Shown here: in pieces, positions 33,480 to 44,740 of the stretch
Layout of the letters: each line of letters opens with the position of its first letter
Position numbering within the stretch: position 1 is the first letter of the stretch
Assembly (NCBI RefSeq): GCF_010015445.1
Contig: NC_053133.1
Coordinates: 558,001-622,000 of the forward strand
Reading direction: 5' to 3'
DNA from: Perca fluviatilis
Lineage: Eukaryota; Chordata; Actinopteri; Perciformes; Percidae
Length of the DNA: 64,000 nt
Notes under the pieces: generated by a model
What the model was told of the DNA's origin: nothing
The model's database searches: none
Seen by the model: only the letters and a program-made list of their open reading frames with translations
Position numbers and translations under genes: made by a program

Positions 33480-34502
33480 GGGCCCTATCTTGCACCCAGC
33501 GCAATTGCCTTTGTACACCGATGCATGGATCATTCCTATTTTGCACCCGACGCACAGCAGACTTTTCCCTCCACAGACTCAAATCTACATTAGGGAATTA
33601 ACTTGCGCTCCCTGGGGCGGTTCAGCGAAAAGAGGAGGCGTGTTCCGGCGCAAGCATTCCCTAGTGCTATTTTGCAATTTCAGAAAACAATTCCGCCACA
33701 GACCAGGAAAAACCTAGTCTGAAGTCAGTGGCGCGTTATTCAGATGCTATTTTAGGGGCACATGCTTGGCCGTAATGTAGAGTGTGCGCATACACTTTGC
33801 TTCTGTCATCTCACGGACCCAGCAGTTCCCAATTTTTGCAAACCATACATAAATACAAGGAAAAATATGACCTTGTTTTACACAACATTTCCATGAATCA
33901 TGGATGTGTTGATGACATAAATGAGGAGATATTAGAGGACTTAAGGAGACGTGATGTTGAACTGCATGTGCCGATGCCACTTAACCCAAATGCCCCAGCA
34001 GCAGTACGGGAGAGGAGAGACAGAGGAGCTGCATCGTCTATAGTGAGGTAATCTTGGTCTAATGTTAGACTACATTGCAAAAATATCACCATGCATTCAT
34101 AACCTTGTGATTCAGTGAGAGTGAGCCCAAAACATCGGAAAGTATGTTTTTGTGACATTTTTCTTACATTTTGTCAAAAAGAAAAATCAATAGCAAATGT
34201 TGGTCTCCTTGGCTGTGAACCGCTCCTGGCATGCGCCCATGGATGTATTAAGAGCGTGCGCCTAGCAAATCCACCATTATAATAGCAATCCGCCATGGAA
34301 CAAGCACGCCTGGCTTTTAAAGGGAATATGAGATAACGCTCTGATTGGTTTATTGAACGTTACGCCCAAACCACACCTATGAGTAATGTAGCTACTTCAG
34401 ACCAACCCATTTTAGATTTTGCAACAGCGCCTGAGATCCACCCACAAAGCTACTTGCGTTTTGCGTTTCATACTTGCGTTTCAGATCATTAAAATAGGGC
34501 CC
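33480..34502 (+). mobile_element. Deleted PIF/Harbinger-like transposon, 1023 bp
   Basis: Termini are GGGCCCTAT and ATAGGGCCC. Subterminal regions carry related GCGTTT and GCGCAA-type sequences. An internal frame retains what looks like the C-terminal end of a Harbinger transposase. No matching target duplication is visible (flanks TTTAA and TATGA), so ends are provisional. It is nonautonomous. Confidence 0.6.
33782..34051 (+). pseudogene. C-terminal remnant of a Harbinger-type transposase
   Basis: A 89-residue frame includes KYDLVLHNISMNHG followed by acidic, Arg-rich sequence and ends at SSIVR. The LHN triplet with preceding hydrophobic residues matches the end of the PIF/Harbinger DDE domain as I know it. 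The upstream catalytic region is absent, so the fragment cannot be active. The true remnant probably begins near 33830, the ATG being incidental. Confidence 0.5.
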
Positions 34503-34773
34503 TATGAGTGTAAAAAACGAAACACAAGCACTGAACTGCCCGGGAGTTTGTGTAACAGCTGAATGTTTCCTGCGACAACAAAGCACTCACTATGTCTCGC
34601 TCTTCTCTTTTCTTTCTCTCGCTCTCCTCTGAAACGTCAAAATCTATAAACAATCTGACGGAAAAAAGTAATTGTGAAATATTATAAGTCTACTTGTACT
34701 TTGTTGGGTTGGTTTAAGAACACAACAGGACGTCACACAAATGGGCAGTTTCATTGACAATCCCCCCCGCCAC

Positions 34774-35649
34774 TAGCCTGGATGCCAGCCAAACTTAGCA
34801 CAATATTCGAATATACCCATTATTTGAATATTTGAATATTCGAATATACCCACAATATTCGAAGTCGGGAAGTTCGGTCTGGACTTGATCCGTTGAGGAG
34901 CAATTATGCTCGAACAAGATCTGTTCGGACCAATCAAATTGTCGGACAGATGATCAACAGTTTTAAAATCCTCAACCGGCCTGTCTCAAACTAGCTGATG
35001 GTGTGACAGTGGCTGGTTTTAGAACGTAAGAGGCTTCACCTGTTTCAACGGCCAATAGAGAAGTCAGCTGGTAAAGTCAGATATAAACTATATGAATAAA
35101 ATTATCATTAATCCATTTTATTTCTGCGTTACAAACAGCTTTAGGAAATGACAGAGTTTTAGACGGAGCGGAGCCTCAACAACCGCCCGAAAGCACAGTA
35201 GTTATATGGTGGAGCGAGATAGAGAGAGACTGAAGAGAGGGAGCGCCCAGCGGCGTTAGAACAAAGCCATGAATCAGAGAAATAAAACGTGTTTTCGCCA
35301 ATTCATCAATACAAATGTAACTGTAGCAAGCACGTCACTATCACTAACGTTATCCACATTTATATTTACACGCAACAAATGATATATCCAGCTTCAAAAA
35401 AGTCTAAAAGTCGGAAGTTAGAACGAATGCATTGTGCAAAGAGTGGTTGCTGTGGAGACGATACACGGTGTTGAGTTCTGTTGACAGTTGAGTTGAGTTC
35501 TGTTGCTCTGATTGGTTGTAGATCTATGCAATGAATGCAGAGGCATTTTCTTTCCTGGTTCGGTTGGAACACGCCCCGTAATCACAGCCCAATGGAGCGG
35601 TTTCAGACTCACATTCTGACTAGAATCTGAGTATGACCACGTCAGGCTA
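34774..35649. mobile_element. 876-bp hAT-like element with CCCCGCCAC duplication
   Basis: Begins TAGCCTGG and ends CAGGCTA. The 9-mer CCCCGCCAC occurs immediately outside both ends (34765-34773 and 35650-35658), or eight bases if the first C is incidental. Eight-base duplications are typical of hAT elements. The terminal inverted repeat is short (7 bp). An internal TTCGAATA-rich stretch lies at 34805-34860. No transposase is recognisable. Confidence 0.65.
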
Positions 35650-35658
35650 CCCCGCCAC

Positions 35659-38643
35659 ACCACGCTGTGGCAAATTGTAGGGTCACTTTTTTTGGTGTGA
35701 ATGCCTGCTCCACTTTTGGATTTGTTTGCCTTTGTTGACTTATCTCCCCCATCTTCCTGATTTTTGGTCTGATTAATTGATCTTATCTGATACATTAAAA
35801 TACAGTACACAAATGTGCATACAGTACTAAAATTCATCTGGTGTTGCAATGTAGTCACATGACCTATTTCCATTGCAGTCCTGTCTAGGCTATAGGAGGC
35901 AGGCAGGAAAAGGGGATGACATGTATTTGCTACATATATCACATTTTTACACTACTACACCTAATGAAAACAAAATAAGAATGTCCTCCCTACTTTTAGA
36001 TTGGATTGTTTCAGGTTAGCTATACTAGCCCTCATATTCAGGCCATGACAGTCCTGAACATCCTGAAAATACCTGGTAAAATAATTTTGACATAGACCTT
36101 TGTAAAATCTTGGGATTAAGGACAACCCTCAGATTGTTATAAGCTTTTTGAACATTATCTTTTCTTCTTTTAGTTATACCATTTTACCAGGTTATGCAGG
36201 TATAATAAAAGTGGCTGTCCACTCAACACACAACATTATGTGTTACTCATCAAATGATTGCCAGCAGGGCTTGAGATTAACACCAGCCTACCTGCCAAAT
36301 GCGTGAAGAATCCAGCAGTGGCGTGTAACACAGTCACTCTTACTAGCCACTTTGGAGGGTGGCAAATATAGGCCTATATATCGTAATACCGGTGCTACTG
36401 CTGTGCCACTGTGCCACCACCCGACACAGGAACACAGCCGTGAGCCAGTGTGCAGACCACGGCTGGAGCATGGTGGCCCATCCGCCCCGACAGTCACAAG
36501 AGTCCTGCACACCAGACCCGCAAACCACTGCAATCCCAAAAAAATGATCTCCCAGAGCACGCTCCCGCTACATGGTGGGTTCAGCCAAGGCAACGGTTTG
36601 TAGGAGGGAAAAACATTTTGACAAGAGGTTTGTAAAAGAAGTAAAGAGAGCGCGCAGCAGGACAATATACTTTGTGCTCTGCTTCCCGTCACAGGGGACG
36701 CATGCCAGCTGCTGACTCTGCTTGAATGACACGCATGCGCTTGCTCTAAACCCTTCTACACACCTGCACCACTTATGCAATAAGAAGATACCTTTTTTTT
36801 ATCTCTGTCTTAATCGGTTGCATGTGTTCATACAAAAGGAGCTTTACATACAACCTTATCAGTGCTGAATATTAGATGACTGCAGTGTTATACATTTCAT
36901 GTAGTCTTGATTTTGGTGTTTACAGTGGTCATTTACATTTGATAAAAAGTTGTTGTCAAATTATTGTAGCACACCATCGTCAACTTTAATTAAATAAAAT
37001 GTAATTTCCAACAAATGAGTGGCTAGAGAAAATGCTGAGTAGCTAACTTTGGAAAAAAAAACACTAGCCACAGTGGCTGGTGAGAAAAAAAGCTAATGTC
37101 AAGCCCGGATTGTGAGTATAAGGACAGTCACTTGATGCAAATATAATCTTGAATCAATAAATTAATATTGTGCTGATTGGAGAAGCCTCGGCACCTAGGC
37201 TACAACAAGCCTTTTTGGCGAGCATATTTTTTTTATGTAACTGACTTAATTAACGTCTCCCCACTAACCGACACTCTGAAAAAATGGCATGACCACTCCT
37301 AAATGATACTCAGGACCTAAATTAAATGTGAGCACAAACTGTATTCTACAGGAGGATCCTACGGGGTGACAGATGCAATTGTGGTGACGAGGGCTGTGCC
37401 CAGGGCAGCCGTGTTTAGAGAGCAGCAGAACTACTTTGTTTTCCATAATGATTTATTACACCAGAGATATAATAAATCTTTGTTGCTTTTCTGGGCCATC
37501 TACTGTACACGCTTGGATAATAAAAGAGCGCTGCTGTGAAATAGCAGGTAGCTCGTATTAGTTGACCATACGAATCAGTAATGATATAAATCTCATGTTC
37601 CATTTTAAGTGCTCTTTATTAAGACCTCTTAAAATGATTTGCATCCATATTCCCAAACACTGCAGGCTTGCAGAATATGTGGTGATTTTAAATCGTCCCA
37701 CTGATTTGTTTTCAGGCGTATGGGGTACATATATGTTTATAGAGCTAAAGAAAGATAATTTTTACATTTCCAGCTGCTCATCGAAGTGGCAGCAGGGCAG
37801 CCACTTTCTCCATCTCCTACTGGGGGATCCCAAGACATATTCAGGCTAGATGCAGGAGAAGGCTTCCTTATCAGATGCCTAAAGTCAACTTGCTTCTTTT
37901 TGACACAAAGGATCAGCGGTTACACACTGACCTCCTTCTGGGTGTCGGAGCTCTTTGTACTCTTGTCCCCTTTTCCCTAATGATGAGCACAGCCACCCTG
38001 CTAAAGAAATGTCGAGGCTTTTCTGATGCCAAAGATGAACCAATGAATTTTAAGGAGATGGTGAAATAATAAGATCTTATTCTATCAATAAAGATCTGAC
38101 TTAGGTCTGCAGACATACATCTGAAACTTAGTGAGCAGTGCAGTGATATTGTACAATTATATAAACTATAAAATATACTAGAGATAATAAATAAGATAAT
38201 AAAATAAGATTTAAAAAGAAGATAGCAAAAATTAAAATTCCAAAACAACTACTGAAAAGTATACTTAGAGGGATGAAAAAAATTAACATGTATACAAGTG
38301 TAGAATAAAACAAAATCTCTGCATGGACTTGAGGTTTTCTACCACAAAAAAAAACAACATTTCAGCCATTTGTACCCATGATCTCATTATTTTGGTCATT
38401 CCCCAAAGTTAATGATCATAGAATGCTGACACTAGGCCGATCCACCTGTCGATCTTGCGTTCTATCTGATCAACAAGCATTGGAGATACTTGAACTCAAC
38501 TGTGACAGCAAGTCACTCCCAACCCAATGGGAACAATGAATGGTTTCCGACAGAGTGTCATGGCCTCAGACGTGGAGTTGCTGACTGTCATCCTAATCGC
38601 ATCATAAGCAAACTAGCTATATGTGGCTTGAGTCCATGTTGAG
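35659..38643. other. Gene-free AT-rich stretch
   Basis: Open frames are short and unsupported by splice sites or domains. No repeat within this window matches it. Nothing beyond unique-looking intergenic or intronic DNA can be claimed. Confidence 0.6.
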
Positions 38644-38860
38644 GTGTCCTTGGGCAAGACACTGAACCCCAAGTTGCCCTCGATGCTGCGCATCGGAGTG
38701 TAAATATGTGCTAATGTTTATCTGATGAGCAGGTGGCACCTTGTACAGCAGCCTTGGCCACAGCGTGTGTGTGAATAGTTGAATGGTTCCTGTACTATGT
38801 AAAAGCGCTTTGAGTAGTCATTAAGACTAGAAAAGTGCTATATAAAAACAGTCCATTTAC
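38644..38860 (+). repeat. Abundant teleost repeat of the AAAGCGCTTTGAG type
   Basis: Segments GTCCTTGGGCAAGACACTGA, GATGCTGCGCATCGG, GCAGGTGGCACCTTG, AAAGCGCTTTGAGTAGTC and CTATATAAAAACAGTCC appear in the order I associate with a very common fish interspersed repeat. Class is uncertain. Confidence 0.65.
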
Positions 38861-39172
38861 AATTATTACATAATTGTAGGGCTGTCACGGTATTTCTTGT
38901 TGTCATACCACGCACATTTTGTGAAGTCCTTCAATTTGCCACGATAACTTCCATAAAAAAACATTTTTGAAATAAACTTTTCAAATACATTTATTCCTTT
39001 AGTAGTCTCTTTTGTATAGCATATATAGGCTAGTCATCTTTATTTCAGTGTGTAACTGAGAGGCCGACTTTACGTTTTGTTTATTTCTGCTTGTTGTTTG
39101 TTCTTAGTTGGGGGCTGCCCCTGAAAATCAACATGCCCGGAGCAGGGTCCAGAATTCCCACTCCTACCGCTA

Positions 39173-39315
39173 CGTTGTATTTATCAGATGAACTGCACCC
39201 GCCCTCCCTCCATGCCCCCAGTGCCCAGAGCTCCTTGTGTTCAGCCGGATGCCAACAGCTAAACAGGGAGCTCCTGCACTGGCAGCATGGCGCAGTTCAT
39301 CTGATAAATACAACG
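39173..39315. repeat. Foldback: perfect 24-bp inverted arms, 95-nt spacer
   Basis: The left arm (39173-39196) contains TATTTATCAGATGAACTGC. The right arm (39292-39315) is its exact reverse complement. Outside the arms GAATTCCCACTCCT on the left and reverse-read GAATTCCCTCACCTCCT on the right extend the symmetry imperfectly. Probably the ends or core of a small foldback element. Confidence 0.8.
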
Positions 39316-40017
39316 CAGCGTGGGGGGAATGAACAGCTACGTGAGGAGGTGAGGGAATTCTAGACCCTCCACTTTGCTCACATGCATTCGGAATGCACAC
39401 ATTCAGTATAGAAACAGACAGGCTACTAAACACTGTTTATGGACAGTAACACGCTTGCAAAAACAGTGGTGACACGGTGATAACTTGACTCTGCGGTGGG
39501 CTTGATGTGACTTCATCAGCACGGTAATGCGGTAACTGAACGTCTTAGGTCAGTAGAGCAGGGGAAACAATAATTGTAATAATAATAACCATAACCATGT
39601 AAGTGATGAATTATTTTTTTTAAATCAGTTCTGCATTCTATAGGTTTACATTTGTAATGTGTTTACCTGAGCCTGAGGATCCAATGTTAGGAAAAAAATA
39701 GCTTGGCTGTCGGGCAGGTTCTTCCGTTTCAGCGCATATTAGACTATTTGTTGCTTACGAAGCAAGTTGATGACAGAGAGGTGCCGACAGCAGGTCTCTT
39801 GATTTATAACAGAGAGTCTTCCCTACAGGGGCAGCAGTGTTTTTGACAGCTCTGAGTTGTCACTTGCATCCAGCTTTTCTAACTGGAAAATTCACATAAA
39901 AATGTCTGGATGTAAACATATGGGATTATTTTTGTGCCTTTAATTCCAAGCAAAGGATCAAACAAAAATCACTAACTCAAGCAAAAAATAAATTGTCACC
40001 TCACAAGGTAAAACTTA
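39316..40017. other. No gene seen
   Basis: AT-rich with no recognisable coding or repeat structure other than the outer foldback similarity to about 39360. Confidence 0.5.
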
Positions 40018-40197
40018 AAACTTGCAAACAAAACATTTGTATAGTCATAAACTATTGGTCTTTTATTTGTATGATAAAATGTCCTTTTGTATACAGTTCC
40101 CTCTGCTTCTTTCTCAATGTCTTTTGCTCTCTCCATCACGTTTGCAGTTTTGCTCCCAGCTTTCTTGTTTGCGCTTTCAAACTCTGTTTGCAATACT
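40018..40197 (-). repeat. Dispersed repeat R2, copy 1 (inverted relative at 44514)
   Basis: Reverse complement shares CAAACAGAGTTTG-, GCAAACG-, ATGGAGAGAGC- and CAAAACATTTGT-type segments in the same order with 44514-44692. Class unknown. Confidence 0.65.
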
Positions 40198-40263
40198 GAC
40201 ACAAACCTCTCGCATGGGTGGGTCTTACAGGGGTGCGTCCCCATTGGCTAATGATTTTTTGGA

Positions 40264-40291
40264 GTACGTTTGAGTGACAGCTCAAACGTAC
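40264..40291. repeat. 11-bp perfect hairpin beside a MITE
   Basis: GTACGTTTGAG and CTCAAACGTAC flank a 6-nt loop. It ends 27 bp before the hAT-like element at 40319. Confidence 0.8.
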
Positions 40292-40318
40292 CTTCCTGCC
40301 TGACGTTTCAGTGCAGCT

Positions 40319-40930
40319 CAGCCCGGTCTCATGGCAGTTCGTGTAAATGTGACGTTATTTTAATCTATTGATACGTGTTCACGGAGAAGTTTTTGTCGTT
40401 TTTTCCGTGGTGGACAACATGAAAATGTGAGTTGATGCGTTTCAATGGGAAGCATATTTTGTGGCCACAGCACGAAAATGGTAGGGAGTAATATAAAAAG
40501 CCGAAAATCCGCGTAGGGAGGTTGGTCGGGGTGGTGGATGGGTCAAACAACACAGGACTTTCACCCGGGCGAGCGGGGATCGCGTCCCGCGTGTGGCGCT
40601 TCGTTTCCCGGGGATGGCGTCCCTGCATGTGGCATTTTTTCCTGAGTGTTACTGTGGCGCGTCTCCCCGGCGTTTAAGGCACCCTTTCCCCGTAAGGTTT
40701 TTCCTAAATCCAACCTCCGCCATCCCGTTATTGTGGCGCGTCCCCAGCGGGCCGCCTCACGGGCGCCTCCCGGCTTATGGAGCGTCCTTTTCGGCCGCCT
40801 CCCGGCGTCCTTTTCCCGAGAAAATAACGTGATATTTACACGTAAAAAACGAGAAAAACGTATCTGTGAACGCGTATCAATAGATTAAGAATAACATTGA
40901 CATTTACACGAACTGCCGTGAGACCGGGTT
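40319..40930. mobile_element. 612-bp hAT-like MITE with 8-bp duplication
   Basis: GTGCAGCT flanks both ends exactly (40311-40318 and 40931-40938). The left end begins CAGCCCGGTCTCATGG and the right end, reversed, AACCCGGTCTCACGG. The inverted repeat continues for about 60 bp with few changes (GTTCGTGTAAATGT, AATCTATTGATACG). It carries no transposase but contains the tRNA-like segment at 40518. Confidence 0.88.
40518..40592 (+). repeat. tRNA-Glu-like SINE remnant, copy 2
   Basis: GGAGGTTGGTCGGGG, GTGGATGGGT, ACAGGACTTTCACCC and GGGGATCGCGTCCC, a B-box-like segment. Lies inside the hAT-like MITE, as copy 4 lies inside another inverted-repeat element, so this segment may be an ancestral part of a composite family, not independent insertions. 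Confidence 0.55.
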
Positions 40931-40938
40931 GTGCAGCT

Positions 40939-41590
40939 AAGGTTAGTGTTGAGGGAGGTTGGTGAATGGCAGACCCAAAATGCAGAGACGGAAGCAGAGG
41001 ATCGTTTTGATGATTTAATAAAACAAAAATATACAAAACCAAAAGGAGTCCTGGAAAAGGCAGGCACAAAGGTAATCCAAAATAAAGTCCAGGTCAAAAT
41101 AGAAACACAGAAACACTAAGACTAACAGGGAAGACTAACACACAGGAATACGAACTGGAGACGAAACACACACAATTAACACTACTAACAGTACACAATG
41201 ATCTGACACAGGACAAGGGGAACACAAAGACTAAATCCAGAGGGTAACGAGGTAATAAGAGGCAGGTGACACAAGGGCTGGGAAACAGGTGAGAAACATC
41301 AGGCAAAAACAAAAGACAGGAAGTAAAACAAGACAAGACAAGAAAAAAAACTGACTGTCAAAATAAAGAAGGAAACGGAGCAAAATACAAAACAGAAAAA
41401 ATGAGACTAAACACCAAAACCATTAAAGACTTTGGAGAACACACAAACCACTCTAAACAGTGGATTTCTACAAGATTAATAAAGTGCAAGTATTGATCAT
41501 TTATGTATATTGTCTGTGATGTACGTTACTAGCATGGTTAAGAGACGTTTCTTGTTTTGTTGTGTTAAGTTACTAGTAAAGCTGTGAAGT
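40939..41590. other. Purine-rich A/G stretch, no gene
   Basis: From about 40980 to 41410 the plus strand is strongly A/G-rich with repeated AACACA, GACTAA and AGGAAG words (GGCAGGTGACACAAGGGCTG, GGAAACAGGTGAG). It looks like a fragment of a dispersed teleost repeat, class not determined. Confidence 0.45.
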
Positions 41591-41629
41591 TAGCATTTAA
41601 CGTTAGCTAACTGCTAACGTTAAATGCTA
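41591..41629. repeat. 17-bp perfect hairpin, 5-nt loop
   Basis: TAGCATTTAACGTTAGC, then TAACT, then the exact reverse complement. No terminator-like or RNA gene context. Confidence 0.85.
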
Positions 41630-42589
41630 GCCAACCAAGTAACTTTGGCTTACTTTAGCTACTTTACTGAGCTAATTTGCCATGGGAATCATATAGGCTT
41701 AGTGAGGCCTTACTCAATGGAGCTGTATTAATTATTGTCTTCTCTCTGTAGAACAATGAAACATTGTGGGACCTGCAGGACCCGAGCAGAGCTACGATGC
41801 TTTCCCAGGTAGGTCAGTAAAGTAGCTATATGGTCTATTGTGACAAATTATTATCCAGCTTACTACACATTGTTGTGGTTGGTCTGATAATACACAATGC
41901 TAGGGTGTTGGTTAAGTTGTACAATGTAGAAGCTGTGAATATAATGTATTCTATCTAGAGGTTGACACATACAGTAGAAATGCCAAATACATTTACTAAA
42001 TTATCCATTGAAAACCCCCTAAGAATCTTAAATTCTTTTTGTTACAATTGTAGCTAATGTTAAATTGCTTAAAGCACCTCAAATTATGTTGTCCCCTTTT
42101 CAGATAACTCAATGGAATGCTTTTACTTGCAATGGGCTTCATCAATCACGCAGACACAATCCTACTTGAAACAAAAACCCAAAAACGAAGACAAAAGAAA
42201 AGTTAAAATGTATTAAAAATGTAGCAGAAGAAAAACAAACTCAAAATCCATTAACCTACTTAGAATATAATGATTAATCCCTTATTTCAATTACAAAATA
42301 TTCTGGCATGGGGGAACATATCAAATAGTTCAGAGAGAAGATTACAATGATTCAAGCATTCACTCTCCTAGACAGTCCTTCATTAACACAGGAGACAATA
42401 CTGTAAGAGTTTGTTTGTTGGAAGAATAACTGAACCTTAATGTATTTAGACAGGAAAATGGATTTAAAGTTGAATAAGACTAAAACTGTAAGGTATTCTC
42501 CATTTCTGTCCCTATAGAACAACACTAAACATGGACAAGAAATGTAATCAAATGAAACCAATCGTTTTAAATATTCAACGTTTTAGCAG

Positions 42590-43985
42590 GCATCTTTGCC
42601 CCCTCAAAACAGAGGGACTGAATGTTCAAAGCCGACACATTTTCATACATACTCAACTGCTAGCTGCTCATTCATGCATTTACTGAGAAACTCCATTCAA
42701 ACTTTAAAACATTCCACATCTTTCATATGTTCAGGGTCGGCACCCGACTCTTCAAAGACATACCGATTAATCCATTTCCACTTTTTGAGCCAGTCTCACT
42801 GCTCCACCCTTTTCCACAAAAATCAAACCAGCCATCCACTCAAAAACATACTGTACAGCATTCATACTGCAATATCCTCAGAAGATAGTTCTACATAATG
42901 GAGCTGCTGTTCGTTCTGCCACCCAGAGGATGGAATTCCCCAATGCTATCAATTCAACACAAACGAATATCCACAATTAATCCACAACCACACTGCGCCT
43001 GTAACCTCAACACGTCCACAAACCCCACCACTGAGCTGCGCGCTCTCAATTTCAACAAACCAATCTTATTTACAATTAAGTTATAACCACACTGCGCTTC
43101 CAATTTCAACACATCTTATTTACAGTTTCACAAAACACAGACTGCGCGAGTCGCTGCCACGGACTCAAATTCAAACACAATTCTATTTCAAAAATATTTA
43201 CAGTAGGCCTCTGTACAATTTCCTAAGTGTTTTTACACAATTCAACTATACCTATTTAATTGATTTTTTCTATTTCAATGCTATGGTCACGAGAAAAAAC
43301 TGGGGGGTCTTCTTTGGCGCTTTATTTCCGCCGTCGCCGCAAAATCAGCGTTCCCAAATCCTACGTCCCCACAGCTGTTAAGCTGGCTTTGAAAAAGTCT
43401 TAATCTTTCCTCCGTGCCTTACAGAGACTTACTCTGTCGCCACCCTCGCGGTCTTTTATTTAACATTTTTCAGAGTCTAAATCGGCCGGCTGTTTACGGA
43501 CTTGTACTGTTCTTTTCAAGGTCTAATACCCCGGCCAGCTTCACGGACATTTTTATATTTTTTTCAAGGGCTCCACCCCGGTCAACTGTACGGACATCTA
43601 TAGACTATGCACACGGTACCAACACTTTCAAAGGCTTCACCTCGGCAGACTTCTACGGACTTATTGTGTGTGCATTAGCCTAATAACACCATGGATTTCA
43701 CAGGCCATTTAAGCTTCCCATCACCACATAAATCACACACAAATGATTTACAATTACTTTTGACTTAAATTTGGCATTACTTTTTCAATACTTTTACAGA
43801 TTTTAATAGACTTACGAGTTTGACGCTGCTGATCTCTCCCACCTAAATCTTCCTAAATTAACTATTTGCAGAGTTTCGATAAAAACTGTTTCTGGCTCAC
43901 CTTTCAATTTCGGGCTCTGTGTGAGAGATCAGCAGACACCAGCTCCTTCTTTCAGTTTGCATTTTTCCTTTCGTCCTCCAAAAAT
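42590..43985 (-). other. Possible internal leader region of an LTR element
   Basis: Lies 3' of the primer-binding-site-like sequence on the minus strand. No gag- or pol-like coding frame was recognised. Four diverged tandem units of ~65 bp (TTTTCAAGG...CCCCGG...ACGGACAT) occur at about 43430-43670. Assignment to the LTR element is inference from position. Confidence 0.35.
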
Positions 43986-44004
43986 CCACGTCGAAGGGTC
44001 ACCA
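43986..44004 (-). promoter_or_regulatory. Retroviral-type primer-binding site (tRNA-Trp-like)
   Basis: On the minus strand the 19-mer begins TGGTGACCC and ends GACGTGG. It resembles the tRNA-Trp primer site used by avian alpharetroviruses, with an internal difference of one or two bases. It lies two bases after a terminal ...TTAACA, the standard LTR-to-primer-site arrangement. This marks an old LTR element; no intact viral genes are seen. Confidence 0.5.
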
Positions 44005-44006
44005 AT

Positions 44007-44461
44007 TGTTAAGAAAATCAAAATGACGTGTTCGTTCGATTTCTGAGGAGGAAAGAGAGGCTTGGTCCAATTGAAAGATTAAGCAAAGGGTTTAATGATC
44101 AACACGATGAAAATGACATGACAAAAACAATCAAACATAAAACATGAAACACTGCCAGCAGTGGACTACAAGACATGCTTCCCCTTGTGGGGTCACAGTT
44201 TTGCAGTCATGTGACATGACAAAACAATACACTGTAAACAGCGGACTGCAGAACCTTGTTCCCTTGTCGGGTCCCAGGTCCGCAGTCCTGAAATCATCTC
44301 TGTTTCCGAATTATATTCCTGTCTCTCAGGATAAGGACACACCTCTGAATTTCAGGTTTACTCCAGGTCACAGACAAAGGTTGTTTATCATGGTAGTGCC
44401 GATTCTATTCAAGTTTACAGAGATATGCATTTCCTTTGTTCTAATCAAGTCTGGTCCAACA
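44007..44461 (-). repeat. LTR of an endogenous LTR element, candidate 455 bp
   Basis: Ends are TGTT and AACA, matching the TG...CA rule. On the minus strand a TATA-like ATATAATT near 44310 precedes an ATTAAA poly(A) variant near 44092, the expected U3-R order. No second LTR was found in the window, so the element is truncated or the far boundary is wrong. The outer edge at 44461 is provisional. Confidence 0.42.
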
Positions 44462-44513
44462 GTGGATGGTTCCCCAAAAAGCAGAGACAACAGTTACCTT
44501 TCCATTCCATTTC

Positions 44514-44692
44514 AAACAAAGAGTTTGGAAGCGCAAAAGAGAAAGCTTGGAGCACAACTGCAAACATGATGGAGAGAGCGAAAGAAAGAAGCAAAGGGAA
44601 CTGTGAACAAAAGGACATATTATCAAACGAATATAAGACCAATAGTTTACGACTACACAAATGTTTTGTTTGCACGTTTGCAAGTGCGTGGT
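44514..44692 (+). repeat. Dispersed repeat R2, copy 2
   Basis: Homologous in opposite orientation to 40018-40197, with CAAAGAGTTTGGAAGCGCAA, GATGGAGAGAGCGAAAG and CACAAATGTTTTGTTTGC segments. Its end abuts the long inverted repeat starting at 44741. Confidence 0.65.
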
Positions 44693-44740
44693 CGACCGAG
44701 AGAGAGTGAGAGGCGGTGGATGTGCACAGAGCAAGAGGTA

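Noticed and set aside
37786..38069. Two overlapping frames as a possible exon
   Set aside because: No consistent acceptor and donor pair and no recognisable protein similarity.
41591..41629. Rho-independent terminator or microRNA precursor
   Set aside because: The stem is too short for a typical pre-miRNA and bacterial terminators do not apply in this genome.
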